Notes under the pieces: generated by a model
What the model saw: only the letters and a program-made list of their open reading frames with translations
Told to the model about the DNA's origin: nothing
Database searches by the model: none
Made by a program: the position numbers and the translations under genes
Source: Atribacter laminatus
GTDB lineage: Bacteria; Atribacterota; Atribacteria; Atribacterales; Atribacteraceae
Length of the DNA stretch: 64,000 nucleotides
Direction: 5' to 3'
Assembly (NCBI RefSeq): GCF_015775515.1
Contig: NZ_CP065383.1
Coordinates: 434,001 to 498,000 of the forward strand
Shown here: piece by piece, positions 55,408 to 64,000 of the stretch
How positions within the stretch are numbered: position 1 is the first letter of the stretch
How the letters are laid out: each line of letters begins with the position of its first letter

Positions 55408-57051
55408 ATGAAAGCATCCTCGTGTTCGGTTACTATCAACAATCAGCAAAAACTAAATATCACCCCGGGCATGACTATTCTCGAAATCGCCCGCAATTCT
55501 TTTCCTGACACTTACCAAAACTTTATGGCAGCTCGCTTGAATGGAGAAATAGTTGACCTCAACACCAAAGTTGATAAATCCAGTGAAATATGCTTCTTGG
55601 ATTTCTTCCAACCCGAGGGACATCGCACCTATATTCGTAGTTTGCTCTTTATGCTCAGTTATAGTATTCACATCCTCTATCCTAAAGCCCAGCTTCATGT
55701 CCTTCATTCGATGAGTGATGGTTTATTTTGTGAAATATCAGGAGTTGGAAATTTAACGACCGAACACTTAGATAATATCAATCAAAAAATGCAAGAATTA
55801 GCTCAATCCAATATCTCATTTGAAAGAGAAATAGTCGATTGGGATAAAGCTATCAGTATTTTTGATCATCAAAATCGAGAAGACCTTAATCGACTTTTCC
55901 GCTATTGGCGAATAACAGCAATAACTCTTTACCGTCTGGATAAATATTATGATTATTTTTATGGACCTCTTTGCCCTTCAACCGGTTATATAAATAACTT
56001 TGGATTTGTTATGGTTCCACCCGGCTTTTTTCTTCAATATCCTCGGGTAACCGATCCCGAGCGACTTCCCACCTATGTTTTTCATCCCAAATTATTTACC
56101 ACTTTCCAGGAAGCCGGTCAGTGGGCAAAAATCATGGAGATAAAAAATGTGGGAGATTTGAACCAATCTATCGCTCATGGTGAAGGTCGAGAAATTGTCT
56201 CGATGACCGAGGCTTTTCATGAGAAAAAAATCGCCCAAATCGCCGACCTCATCACTCAAAGAAGAGGGAGCTTGAAGATAGTCTTTATCGCTGGTCCCTC
56301 CTCCTCGGGAAAAACTACTTTTGCCCGGCGTTTGTACATCCAATTAAGAGTGAATGGCTGGAAACCGGAGACCATTTCTCTTGATGATTACTTTATCTCC
56401 AGAAAAGATGTAAAAACCTGGGACAATCAATACTATGAGCGCCCGGAAGCTCTTGACCTCGAGCTTTTTGAACAACAAATTGAAGAACTCATCGATGGAA
56501 AGGAAGTTGAAATTCCTCGATACAACTTTATCACCGGAAGCCGGGAACCAATGGGAGCCAAAATGCAGTTGGGTCATGATGGGATTATCATCATTGAAGG
56601 ACTACATGCCCTCAATCCCTTGCTTAGTAAAAACATACCCGAGGAAAGACAATTCAAGATTTACGCCAGTGCCATCACCCAGCTCAATATTGACAATCAC
56701 AACCGAATGTCAACCACCGATTGTCGGCTTATTCGCCGCCTGGTGAGAGACAGCCAATTTCGAGGGAGTACTACTGAAGAAGTCTTTAAAACCTGGCTGC
56801 ACGTCCGTGCCGGAGAAGAAAAATACATCTTTCCTTTTCAAGAAGATGCCGATATTTTTTTCAATTCATCCCTGATTTATGAATTAAGTATTTTACGCCA
56901 ATATGCCGAACCGCTTCTCCGGGCAATCACTCCTGAAAATGAAACTTACTTAGAGGCGTATCGACTTTACGCCTTTTTAAGCCACTTCATCCCGCTTCAA
57001 TCTTCTTTTGTACCATCCAATTCAATCTTGCGAGAATTCATCGGAGCCTAA
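55408..57051 (+). CDS. Nucleoside (uridine) kinase with N-terminal TGS-like domain
   Basis: The 547-residue protein starts with a TGS/ubiquitin-like domain (MTILEIARNSFPDTYQNFMAARLNGEIVDLNT) and a threonyl-tRNA-synthetase-like second domain to about residue 220 (HVLHSMSDGLFCEI). The kinase domain follows: Walker A AGPSSSGKTTFARRL, ISLDDYFISRKDVKTWDNQYYERPEALDL, the IIIEGLHALNP acidic strand and an RRLVRDSQFRGST lid. Such proteins occur in thermophilic and anaerobic bacteria and phosphorylate nucleosides. ATG 55408 has GGTGAT upstream; the frame extends earlier without a site. Paired divergently with uridine phosphorylase. Confidence 0.85.
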   Translation: MKASSCSVTINNQQKLNITPGMTILEIARNSFPDTYQNFMAARLNGEIVDLNTKVDKSSEICFLDFFQPEGHRTYIRSLLFMLSYSIHILYPKAQLHVLHSMSDGLFCEISGVGNLTTEHLDNINQKMQELAQSNISFEREIVDWDKAISIFDHQNREDLNRLFRYWRITAITLYRLDKYYDYFYGPLCPSTGYINNFGFVMVPPGFFLQYPRVTDPERLPTYVFHPKLFTTFQEAGQWAKIMEIKNVGDLNQSIAHGEGREIVSMTEAFHEKKIAQIADLITQRRGSLKIVFIAGPSSSGKTTFARRLYIQLRVNGWKPETISLDDYFISRKDVKTWDNQYYERPEALDLELFEQQIEELIDGKEVEIPRYNFITGSREPMGAKMQLGHDGIIIIEGLHALNPLLSKNIPEERQFKIYASAITQLNIDNHNRMSTTDCRLIRRLVRDSQFRGSTTEEVFKTWLHVRAGEEKYIFPFQEDADIFFNSSLIYELSILRQYAEPLLRAITPENETYLEAYRLYAFLSHFIPLQSSFVPSNSILREFIGA

Positions 57052-57214
57052 GAGTGTCATTACAAGAAGTGCAACTATATGTCAATATCAATGCCAAAAA
57101 ACGTGAAGAGTGAGCCGTGAACCGTGAACCGTAAAAATTTCACCCTCATTCTTACTCTCTCCAATTTTTTGTTTTTTTCGCCTCCTCGGCACTTCTTTCA
57201 TCCGTTTAATGTAG

Positions 57215-57234
57215 CGACATGCCATGGCATGTCG
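57215..57234. repeat. 20-bp perfect palindrome, copy 6
   Basis: Identical to the other copies. It is preceded by TGTAG and followed by AATCAT. Confidence 0.95.
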
Positions 57235-57927
57235 AATCATGGGTTTTCACCCTCATCCTCGCCTTCTCCCATTTTCCTTTCTTTCCTCTCCCCTGGTGGG
57301 AGAGGTCTTTTCCTTTTTCTTTCCTCTCCCCTGGTGGGAGAGGATTAAGGTGAGGGGGCTCTTCTACTTTCCTCAATCTTTGTCTTAGAGCATCAAGCTT
57401 GGATCTACATCCTAAGTTTTCACCCTCATCCTGACCTTCTCCCATCAAGGGAGAAGGAATCATAATGATGTGTCATCCTGAGCGGTGCTTTCCCGCGTGA
57501 GGATCTCATCTTTCAATTCTTTTTTTATTATTCCTTCTCCCTTTATCTGAAGGGAGAAGGAATCTAAATCCGTCATTGCGAGGAACGAAGTGACGTGGCA
57601 ATCTCATCCACCTGCTCCGTCATTGCGAGGAACGAAGTGACGTGGCAATCTCATGATTTATATCTTTATTCTTTTTTCTTTCCCTTTAGCTAAAGTGAGA
57701 TGGTTCGGGATTCGATTCGTTACCAATAATTCAAATCCCCCTTCCCCCCTTTTCTAAAGGGGGTAATTGATTCCAAAACTAGTGTTTTCATTGTTTCCTG
57801 GCATTGTAAAAGTAGCATAAATCCCATTTCATAAATCTATCGACGGGCATGATAAATCAAGCCTTTACAAAAGAATTAAATAATGTAGGGGCGACAATTT
57901 CTTGTGTCCGGTCTTTATTTAATGTAG

Positions 57928-57947
57928 CGACATGCCATGGCATGTCG
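57928..57947. repeat. 20-bp perfect palindrome, copy 7
   Basis: Identical to the other copies, 713 bases from copy 6 in the same island and same orientation. Confidence 0.95.
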
Positions 57948-58197
57948 AATCATGGGCTTTCACCCTCATCCTGACCTTCTCCCATCAAGGGAGAAGGAAT
58001 CATAATGATGTGTCATCCTGAGCGGTGCTTTCCCGCATGAGGATGACCGATTAAAGGCACACCCCCCTTTATCCCCCCTCAATGGGGGAATTTATAAGAT
58101 GGTATTTTCAGGATAGAAAAAGGTCGATTCATTGATTCCGTTTGATTTTTATTTAATGCTGGCTTATTTTCCACATACACAGAATCTATTTAACTCA

Positions 58198-59742
58198 CTA
58201 CTCCTTCATCACCGCTTTCTCCGCTTCTTCAATTAACAGCAAAGCTGAATGAAGTAAATGGTCGCCATCGGTCCCAATATAAACTTTCTTCTCTTGAAGG
58301 GATTTAACCTTTGAGCTGATCTCTTGAATCACCGAACTTTCCACTGCCGGTGCTTCCGAAACACAAACTTTTTTCTCTTTTTTCACCAGCTCAATCGAAT
58401 CACCTAACTGAGGAACCACAACCGCTCTACCCCGTTTTTCAAGAATACGTCCAAAAGTTTCAGCGATTTCTTCTTCACCGTGGGTAACAACGAAGGTGGG
58501 ATTCGATTGGAAATAATCCGACCATTTCAGCAGATCATCCTGGTCAGCATGGGCTGAAAATCCATTAATCGTATTAATTTTAGCCTTTACGCTAATTTCC
58601 TCACCAAATAGCTTGACCTTTTTTATACCATCAACTAACAGTCGGCCTAAAGTTCCTTGTGCCTGATAGCCAACAAAAATTAAATCGGTATTAGGCTTCC
58701 ACAAGCCGTGCTTGAGGTGATGAATTATTCTTCCTCCAGTGCACATTCCACTACCAGCAATTACAATGGCTTTTTCGATCTGGTTGATTGCTCTCGATTC
58801 ATCGGGTGAACTGACATAACTCATTCCAGGAAGAACAAAAGGATCATGGCCTTGAAAAATTTGTTTTTGGATCTCTCCTGCCATTAATCCCAAATATTTT
58901 TGATAAATTTCAGTCGCTTTGCTTCCCATCGGACTATCGAAAAAAATCGGGAAATCGAACTTCATTTTATTTTTTAGCAGAGAAAGCTCATAAATTAACC
59001 TCTGGGCACGGTCAACAACAAAAGAAGGAATGAGAACCTTCCCCCCAGATTTAAGAGCTTCTCGAATGGCATTTTCAAACTCTTCCCGAGTTTCTTCCAG
59101 AGTTTTATGCCGGCGATTTCCGTAGGTTGATTCTAAAATGACATAATCCGCTTCATCTATAATTGGAGGCGATCCCTCCATTACGTTATAGAAGGGTCCT
59201 AAGTCTCCGGAAAATACCAGTTTAACACCATCAACCCAAACCTCAATGGTTGCTGCACCAATAATATGTGCCGCATTTCTGAAAACTGATTCAACAGTGT
59301 CAACCGGTACAATTTCGTCATATCCAACCGGTTCAAAAAGGTTTAAAGCTCCCAAAACATCTTCTTCGGTATATAATGGTTCTATTGAAGGTTTTCCGGC
59401 ACGAAGATTTTTTCGATTGGTCCGGTTGGTTTCTTCCAACATGATTTTATACATATCGAGCCAGAGAACTTCGCACAACTCAATGGTGGGAGCTGTGGCA
59501 AATATCTTTCCTCGGAATCCATCTTTATAGAGAAATGGAATCCGACCCGAGTGATCAAGATGAGCATGGGTTAATAAAACAAAATCAATGTTCCCGGGAT
59601 CAAAGGGAAAAGAAGCAGCATTTCTCTCTTCACCGCTTCCCTGCACCATTCCACAGTCAACTAAAAAACGCTTATTCCGTCCTTCTATGAGATAACAGGA
59701 ACCGGTTACTTCTCGAGCTGCTCCTAAAAATGTAATTCTCAT
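58198..59742 (-). CDS. Beta-CASP metallo-beta-lactamase ribonuclease
   Basis: The 514-residue protein has the MBL zinc motif LTHAHLDHSGRIPFL, the later VFSGDLG aspartate, a beta-CASP insertion (STYGNRRHK, VLIPSFVVDRAQRL) and the CASP A/B/C motifs, ending in INGFSAHADQDDLL and FVVTHGEEE. This is the YciB/RNase J-like KH-less group that processes RNA. A lysine/glutamate tail of about 70 residues follows. It is the last gene of galU - mutarotase-like - RNase, all minus strand. Confidence 0.85.
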   Translation of the reverse strand: MRITFLGAAREVTGSCYLIEGRNKRFLVDCGMVQGSGEERNAASFPFDPGNIDFVLLTHAHLDHSGRIPFLYKDGFRGKIFATAPTIELCEVLWLDMYKIMLEETNRTNRKNLRAGKPSIEPLYTEEDVLGALNLFEPVGYDEIVPVDTVESVFRNAAHIIGAATIEVWVDGVKLVFSGDLGPFYNVMEGSPPIIDEADYVILESTYGNRRHKTLEETREEFENAIREALKSGGKVLIPSFVVDRAQRLIYELSLLKNKMKFDFPIFFDSPMGSKATEIYQKYLGLMAGEIQKQIFQGHDPFVLPGMSYVSSPDESRAINQIEKAIVIAGSGMCTGGRIIHHLKHGLWKPNTDLIFVGYQAQGTLGRLLVDGIKKVKLFGEEISVKAKINTINGFSAHADQDDLLKWSDYFQSNPTFVVTHGEEEIAETFGRILEKRGRAVVVPQLGDSIELVKKEKKVCVSEAPAVESSVIQEISSKVKSLQEKKVYIGTDGDHLLHSALLLIEEAEKAVMKE

Positions 59743-59756
59743 TTTTACCTCCCCGG

Positions 59757-60677
59757 CTATCCTTTTAATATTTCCATTGATCTCTCCACCAGTGGTAATA
59801 TGTTACGATCAATAGATTCATCGTTATTTTCAAACTGGATATCGCTGTATAAAAACCAGTTCTCGATATGTTCATGCATTTCCCCTGGATTTATCAATTT
59901 AAGCGGGCTAAGAGTTTCCACTTCGCAGATGTCCGGGTTGGTATAAAGCTCGGTAGATGAACCGTAATCAGGGTATAGGGCTCCTTCTTGATAGTTGGTA
60001 ATTTTAATAAATAAAAACCCATTGACTCCATAAGCTACCCAACCCTTTTTATTTCCAAATCCGGCTTTGGTCGGTTCCTTCGTATCCGTTCTTTGCTGGA
60101 GTGTTACATAACGCTGACCCCATCGCCAACGGGGATCACTCATATTGGTATATCCCCATAATGCCATCGGTCGAATTGGAGTTAATAAATCGGTATGAGG
60201 AAAAAATTGCTCTTGGGGTACAATTGCCATGCCCCCAACGTTCATAACCGATAATGACCAAACGGCAAATTCAACCGGCCAGAGATTTTGATTAAAAAGC
60301 TGATGAGTCACCTTGACTCGATTTTCATTCTCCGATAACTGTAAAATTAACTTTTTTTGAATTCCAGAGGTATTTTCAGTCTCAGTGGTTAAAACTAAAA
60401 TATTTTTATCCCCGGCAACCGCGACCGGTTGATTATCAGGAAAATAAGTTCGTGGTATGGCTTCTGGTGCGTGCCAAAGACGATGTCCCCCATAAATCCT
60501 CCATTCCTCTCCACCAATCTTGCCTAATTGATCAGAAAATTCTTTAAATAAATTTTGTTTTCCAATGAAACCGGTTCGAATGACACGAGGACCGACTTCT
60601 TGGGTTATAACTAATTCAATTTCACCATTTTGCATTCGGATACACTTTTCCCAACCACCATAACTCATAACTTCCAT
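59757..60677 (-). CDS. Galactose-mutarotase-like (DUF4380-type) protein
   Basis: The 306-residue beta-rich protein resembles the aldose-epimerase/DUF4380 superfamily: NGEIELVITQEVGPRVIRTGF at the start, YGGHRLWHAPEA, KVTHQLFNQNLWPVEFAVWSLSVM in the middle and EVETLSPLKLINPGEMHEHIENWFL near the end. Paired His and Glu residues in the last two blocks could form a sugar site. The assignment is by pattern only. Its place directly downstream of galU suggests a sugar-related role. Confidence 0.55.
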   Translation of the reverse strand: MEVMSYGGWEKCIRMQNGEIELVITQEVGPRVIRTGFIGKQNLFKEFSDQLGKIGGEEWRIYGGHRLWHAPEAIPRTYFPDNQPVAVAGDKNILVLTTETENTSGIQKKLILQLSENENRVKVTHQLFNQNLWPVEFAVWSLSVMNVGGMAIVPQEQFFPHTDLLTPIRPMALWGYTNMSDPRWRWGQRYVTLQQRTDTKEPTKAGFGNKKGWVAYGVNGFLFIKITNYQEGALYPDYGSSTELYTNPDICEVETLSPLKLINPGEMHEHIENWFLYSDIQFENNDESIDRNILPLVERSMEILKG

Positions 60678-60752
60678 TGATCCCTACACCTCTCTCAATA
60701 ATGAAATGACTATAATATAATACACCTATCCCTTCAAAACCGTGAGTTCACC

Positions 60753-61634
60753 CTATTTTTCTTCTTCAATTATCTGCTTTAAGAATCCTTTCAATTCTTC
60801 ACCAATATCTTTCCGCTTCAAGGCAAAAGCCACATTGGCTTTTAAAAATCCAACCTTATCCCCTACTCCATAATACGTCCCTTGAAATTCATATGCATAA
60901 ATTTTCTCTTTATTCAAAAGGCTTCGAATCGAATCAGTGAGCTGGATTTCTCCCCCTTTTCCTGGTGACACCTTATCAATTGCTTCGAATATTGATGGAG
61001 TTAAAATATATCTGCCAACAATCGCCAAATCGGAGGGAGCTTCGTCAGGATCGGGCTTTTCAATCAAATCCTCAACCTCAAATGTTCCTTCTCCCACTTC
61101 CATGCCCTGAATAACACCCCATTGAGAAATTTCCTCACGAGGAATACGAGTCACAGCCAGGATTATTCCTGGTCTTTTCCGGTACAAATCGATCATTTGC
61201 CGTAGTACCGGATCCGTTGTATCAATGATATCATCGGCTAATAAAACTGCAAAAGGTGCATCATTAATAAAACGTTTTGCCTGATAGATAGCATCTCCTA
61301 AGCCTCTTTGCAGCTTTTGACGGACATAAAATATCCGAATCATTTCCCCAATATCACGTACTTCCTGCAAAAGATCAAATTTTCCCTTGTTTTCCAATTC
61401 CAATTCCAATTCAACTGCGTAATCGAAGTAATCTTCTATGGCTCTTTTCCCTCGGCCAGTAACAAATAGAATGCTTTCTACTCCAGAATCGATGGCTTCT
61501 CTCACCACATATTGAACTGCCGGTTTATCGACAATCGGAAGCATCTCTTTCGGCTGAGATTTGGTTACCGGTAATAAACGGGTTCCATACCCAGCCACTG
61601 GGATCACTGCCTTGGATATTAATCTTTCCTTCAT
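60753..61634 (-). CDS. galU: UTP-glucose-1-phosphate uridylyltransferase
   Basis: The 293-residue enzyme has KAVIPVAGYGTRLLPVTKSQPKEMLPIVDKP, GLGDAIYQAKRFI, AVLLADDIID, VEDLIEKPDPDEAPSDLAIVGRYI and the lysine-rich TYYGVGDKVGFLKANVAFAL end. It makes UDP-glucose for glycans and pairs with the CapD-like dehydratase upstream. TAGGAGAGTG precedes the ATG. Confidence 0.95.
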   Translation of the reverse strand: MKERLISKAVIPVAGYGTRLLPVTKSQPKEMLPIVDKPAVQYVVREAIDSGVESILFVTGRGKRAIEDYFDYAVELELELENKGKFDLLQEVRDIGEMIRIFYVRQKLQRGLGDAIYQAKRFINDAPFAVLLADDIIDTTDPVLRQMIDLYRKRPGIILAVTRIPREEISQWGVIQGMEVGEGTFEVEDLIEKPDPDEAPSDLAIVGRYILTPSIFEAIDKVSPGKGGEIQLTDSIRSLLNKEKIYAYEFQGTYYGVGDKVGFLKANVAFALKRKDIGEELKGFLKQIIEEEK

Positions 61635-61669
61635 TGGTCACTCTCCTAACCAGTTTTTCCATTCTGTAA

Positions 61670-62300
61670 ATCTATTTTCTTTCTTTCCTCTCCCCTGGTG
61701 GGAGAGGATTAAGGTGAGGGGGTCCTTGTACTTTCCTCAATTTTTTTATCTCAAAGCACCAAGCTTGGATCTTCATCTTAAGTTTTCACCCTCATCCTGA
61801 CCTTCTCCCATTTTCTTTTCTTTCCTCTCCCCTGGTGGGAGAGGATTAAGGTGAGGGGGTCCTTGTACTTTCCTCAATCTTTATCTCAAAGCACCAAGCT
61901 TGAATCTTCATCTTAAGTTATCACCCTCATCCTGACCTTCTCCCATCAAGGGAGAAGGAATCTAAATCCGTCATTGCGAGGAACGAAGTGACGTAGCAAT
62001 CTCATTTATTAAAATCAGTGAGCCGTGAAAAGTGAACCGTGAACCGGATGCAAAATAGAGCAATGATAAAAAAGCATTGTGAAATTTTTTGAAACTCTGA
62101 GGATCTCACCCACCTGTTCCGTCATCCTGAGGATTCGCTTTTCGAATCCGTGAGGATCTCATCCTTTAATTTTTTCTTTTTTTATTACTCTTCTTTTTCT
62201 CCCACTCGCCCCCTCGCGCCCTCTCCCCCTCTGCATTTCTTGCATTCTTTTAATGTAGCGACATGCCATGGCATGTCGAATCATGGTTTTCACCCATACC
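61670..62300. repeat. Intergenic repeat island 10
   Basis: Two tandem copies of a 143-base block (61683 and 61826). Each opens with CCTCTCCCC/GGGAGAGG, followed by GGATTAAGGTGAGGGGG, a CAAAGCACCAAGCTTG box and CACCCTCATCCTGACC. Then come CCTTCTCCC/GGGAGAAGG (61937), an ATTGC/GCAAT hairpin (61973/61996), a hairpin with outer ATCCT/AGGAT (62124/62153) and inner GGATTCG/CGAATCC (62131/62143), and the 20-bp palindrome (62259). No gene. Confidence 0.8.
62259..62278. repeat. 20-bp perfect palindrome, copy 8
   Basis: Identical to the other copies. It is preceded by TGTAG and followed by AATCAT. Confidence 0.95.
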
Positions 62301-62482
62301 TCATTCCACTAAACTACATAAATATCATTCCACATTTCGGTATTCTGCCTTTAAAAGCACTATTATTATACCAAACCAGCCAAAAAGAGAAGAATAAACA
62401 GCGAGGAGTATAAAACTGTAGATCGTGAAAAGTGAGCCGTGAATCGAAAAAAATCGCAAAATGGAGAAACGTCTTTTATTGT

Positions 62483-64000
62483 CTAAATTTCTGAATTCCT
62501 TTTCAAAAATTCCGTTATTTCATTTTTAACTTCAACCGGTTTTCCTTCCAGGATTCTCATTTCCAAATCTCGGACAAACTGGACCAAATCATCCCATGGT
62601 AAAGAATCAGTGTTGTTAACAATTTTCAAAATTTTCTGATGGGCAGTATCTGAAACCTCTTCATTATCTTCCCATAGTTTTTCAATGATCTTTTCACCGG
62701 AACGGATACCGGTTACCTCGTATTGAACATCTTTTCCTAAATCATATCCCTGTATTTTACAAAATTCTTTCGCCATGTCTAATATGGGCACTAATTCACC
62801 CATCTTTAATACATAGGTTCCACCATTGTCACCCAATAGACTCGCTTCCAAAACTAAAGTGACCGCTTCTTGAGTGGTCATAAAATATCTTTTCATCGCC
62901 GGATCGGTAATAGTAAGGGGTTGATTCTTCTGTAATTGACTTTTCCAAACTTCTAAGACATTTCCACGGCTTCCCAACACATTTCCAAACCGGACGACCA
63001 CCATCTTAGAGTCAAGCTTTAATTTTGCCGACGAAGAAATCAAAATTTCAGCCATTTTCTTGCTCAAACCCATCATATTCTCCGGTTCAACCGCTTTATC
63101 AGTAGAAATAACCACAAATTTCTCGATTTCTTCTCCCATAGCTTCAATGCAATTTAAAGTTCCAACTACATTGGTCAGGAAAGCTTCCTCATGGTTATCC
63201 TCCATAAGAGGAACATGTTTATAAGCCGCAGCATGATATATCAAATTGGGATGATACATTTTTACGATATTTTTTAACCTTCCCAAACACCGAATATCAC
63301 CAACCAAAGGATGAACTTGAGTTAAATTACTAAGTTCATTATTGAGGTCAAAAATACCGGTTTCGTTGTTATCCAACAAAATGAGCTCAACTCCACTGAT
63401 TGCTAATTGCCGGCTGATTTCACTTCCGATCGAACCACAGGCTCCGGTAATCAATATCCGTTTCCCGGAAAAGTAAGCGGCAACTTTCTGCAAATCAAAA
63501 AAAACTGGATCACGGGAAAGCAGATCTTCCATCTTAAATGGTCGCAAGATGTCAAATGAGATCTTTTTCCCAATTAATTCATAAATCCCTGGCATAACTA
63601 AAGTCTCAATGGCAAAAGGAGAAACTAAATCGTAAACCCTTTGAATGATTTTTCTTCCGGCACTGGGAATGGCCACAACAACCGTTTCAATATTTTTCTT
63701 CTTGACAATCTCAGGAAGTTTATCGATTTTTCCCAACACTCGGATCCCATGGAGATGTGAGTTGATCTTTCTGGCATCGTCATCAACAAAACCAACAACT
63801 CGATAACCCAGTTCAATATGTCGATTGATTTCCCGGTAGATTTTCTCTCCGGCATCACCAGCCCCAACTATCAAAGCTTTTTTGGTATCTTTTTTTAATA
63901 AATTAAGAGATCGCTCAGAATAATACCCAATAACAAAACGAGGGATTAACATAAAGCCAAAGCTAATTATTGGCATTAAAAGAAAAACTGAACGGGGAAA
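62483..64000 (-). CDS. Nucleotide-sugar 4,6-dehydratase, CapD/PglF/WbpM type (N-terminus outside window)
   Basis: The frame runs without a stop to the window edge, so the first ATG (63976) is probably internal. The visible part opens inside the last transmembrane helix (IISFGFMLIPRFVIGYYSERS). A first Rossmann domain follows (ALIVGAGDAGEKIYREI), then the SDR dehydratase domain with GACGSIGSEISRQ, DKAVEPENMMGLSKKMAE (Met in place of the catalytic Tyr, with Lys kept, as in WbpM/PglF) and VVRFGNVLGSRGNV. It makes 4-keto-6-deoxy-UDP sugars for surface polysaccharide or glycoprotein. More polysaccharide genes are expected upstream. Confidence 0.9.
   Translation of the reverse strand, partial: FPRSVFLLMPIISFGFMLIPRFVIGYYSERSLNLLKKDTKKALIVGAGDAGEKIYREINRHIELGYRVVGFVDDDARKINSHLHGIRVLGKIDKLPEIVKKKNIETVVVAIPSAGRKIIQRVYDLVSPFAIETLVMPGIYELIGKKISFDILRPFKMEDLLSRDPVFFDLQKVAAYFSGKRILITGACGSIGSEISRQLAISGVELILLDNNETGIFDLNNELSNLTQVHPLVGDIRCLGRLKNIVKMYHPNLIYHAAAYKHVPLMEDNHEEAFLTNVVGTLNCIEAMGEEIEKFVVISTDKAVEPENMMGLSKKMAEILISSSAKLKLDSKMVVVRFGNVLGSRGNVLEVWKSQLQKNQPLTITDPAMKRYFMTTQEAVTLVLEASLLGDNGGTYVLKMGELVPILDMAKEFCKIQGYDLGKDVQYEVTGIRSGEKIIEKLWEDNEEVSDTAHQKILKIVNNTDSLPWDDLVQFVRDLEMRILEGKPVEVKNEITEFLKRNSEI

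Larger units (their letters stand above)
57105..58115. repeat. Intergenic repeat island 9
   Basis: The largest island. The 20-bp palindrome lies at 57215 and 57928. Two CCTCTCCCC/GGGAGAGG units lie at 57284-57335, and CCTTCTCCC/GGGAGAAGG at 57436 and 57977. An ATCCT/AGGAT hairpin sits at 57475/57500 and two tandem ATTGC/GCAAT hairpins at 57575/57598 and 57622/57645. A CCCCCTTTTCTAAAGGGGG palindrome (57742-57762), the CGGGCATGATAAATCAAGCC companion (57843-57905), a truncated hairpin unit (58013-58035) and a CCCCC..TTGA..GGGGG unit (58062-58090) complete it. No gene. Confidence 0.8.

Noticed and set aside
57105-58115. Possible CRISPR array
   Set aside because: Repeats vary in sequence and spacing, include several unrelated families, and the intervals between them are themselves repeated rather than unique spacers. 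No cas genes are present.

Overview
The window reads as an anaerobic, AT-leaning bacterium. The evidence is a flavin-based electron-bifurcating Nfn pair, a B12-type enzyme, and no respiratory or oxygen genes. Gene order from about 22 to 42.5 kb closely follows the Bacillus subtilis metS-tatD-ksgA-veg-glmU-prs-ctc-pth-mfd-mazG-yabO-divIC-yabR region, but the sporulation genes of that stretch (spoVT, yabP, yabQ, yabG, ssp) are absent. The lineage cannot be fixed from this window. A deep-branching anaerobe such as Atribacterota, or a Bacillota relative, is a guess.

Layout. 0-4.5 kb: two tRNA genes, then (minus strand) nfnA-nfnB-lpdA-gcvH, linking NAD(P)/ferredoxin balance to a lipoyl carrier. 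4.7-9.5 kb: a YkuK-like protein, then (plus strand) dut-glgP and three lipoproteins, two of them recent tandem duplicates. 9.6-16.5 kb: asnS and a complete branched-chain-amino-acid-type ABC transporter operon (livK-G-F-H-M) ending in a creatininase-family amidohydrolase. 16.7-17.3 kb: tadA overlapping a tRNA-Ser gene. 18.2-22 kb: a three-gene plus-strand cassette (Ddl-like ATP-grasp ligase, opine-dehydrogenase-like enzyme, B12-domain/glutamate-mutase-like enzyme) with no function I can name. This is the best candidate for an undescribed pathway. 22-42.5 kb: the conserved housekeeping block. 43-49 kb: MATE and MFS transporters, UvrD helicase. 49-53 kb: two insertion sequences (IS481 and IS3 families). 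53.9-64 kb: uridine phosphorylase, TGS-domain nucleoside kinase, beta-CASP RNase, galU, and a CapD/PglF-like nucleotide-sugar dehydratase cut by the window end.

The other striking property is a dense population of short interspersed repeats in almost every long intergenic gap (17.3-18.2, 22.5-23.1, 39.2-39.7, 42.5-43.1, 45.8-46.6, 49-49.3, 50.6-50.8, 51.6-51.9, 53.2-53.9, 54.8-55.3, 57.1-58.1, 61.7-62.3 kb). One family forms a nested hairpin whose outer stem (ATTGC/GCAAT, ATCCT/AGGAT or ATTCT/AGAAT) and inner stem both change in a compensatory way from copy to copy. Another is a perfect 20-bp palindrome in eight identical copies. Both insertion sequences sit inside these repeats, and the uninterrupted repeat sequence elsewhere in the window lets the target-site duplications be read.

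All calls are from reading the sequence and its translations. No database search was run.
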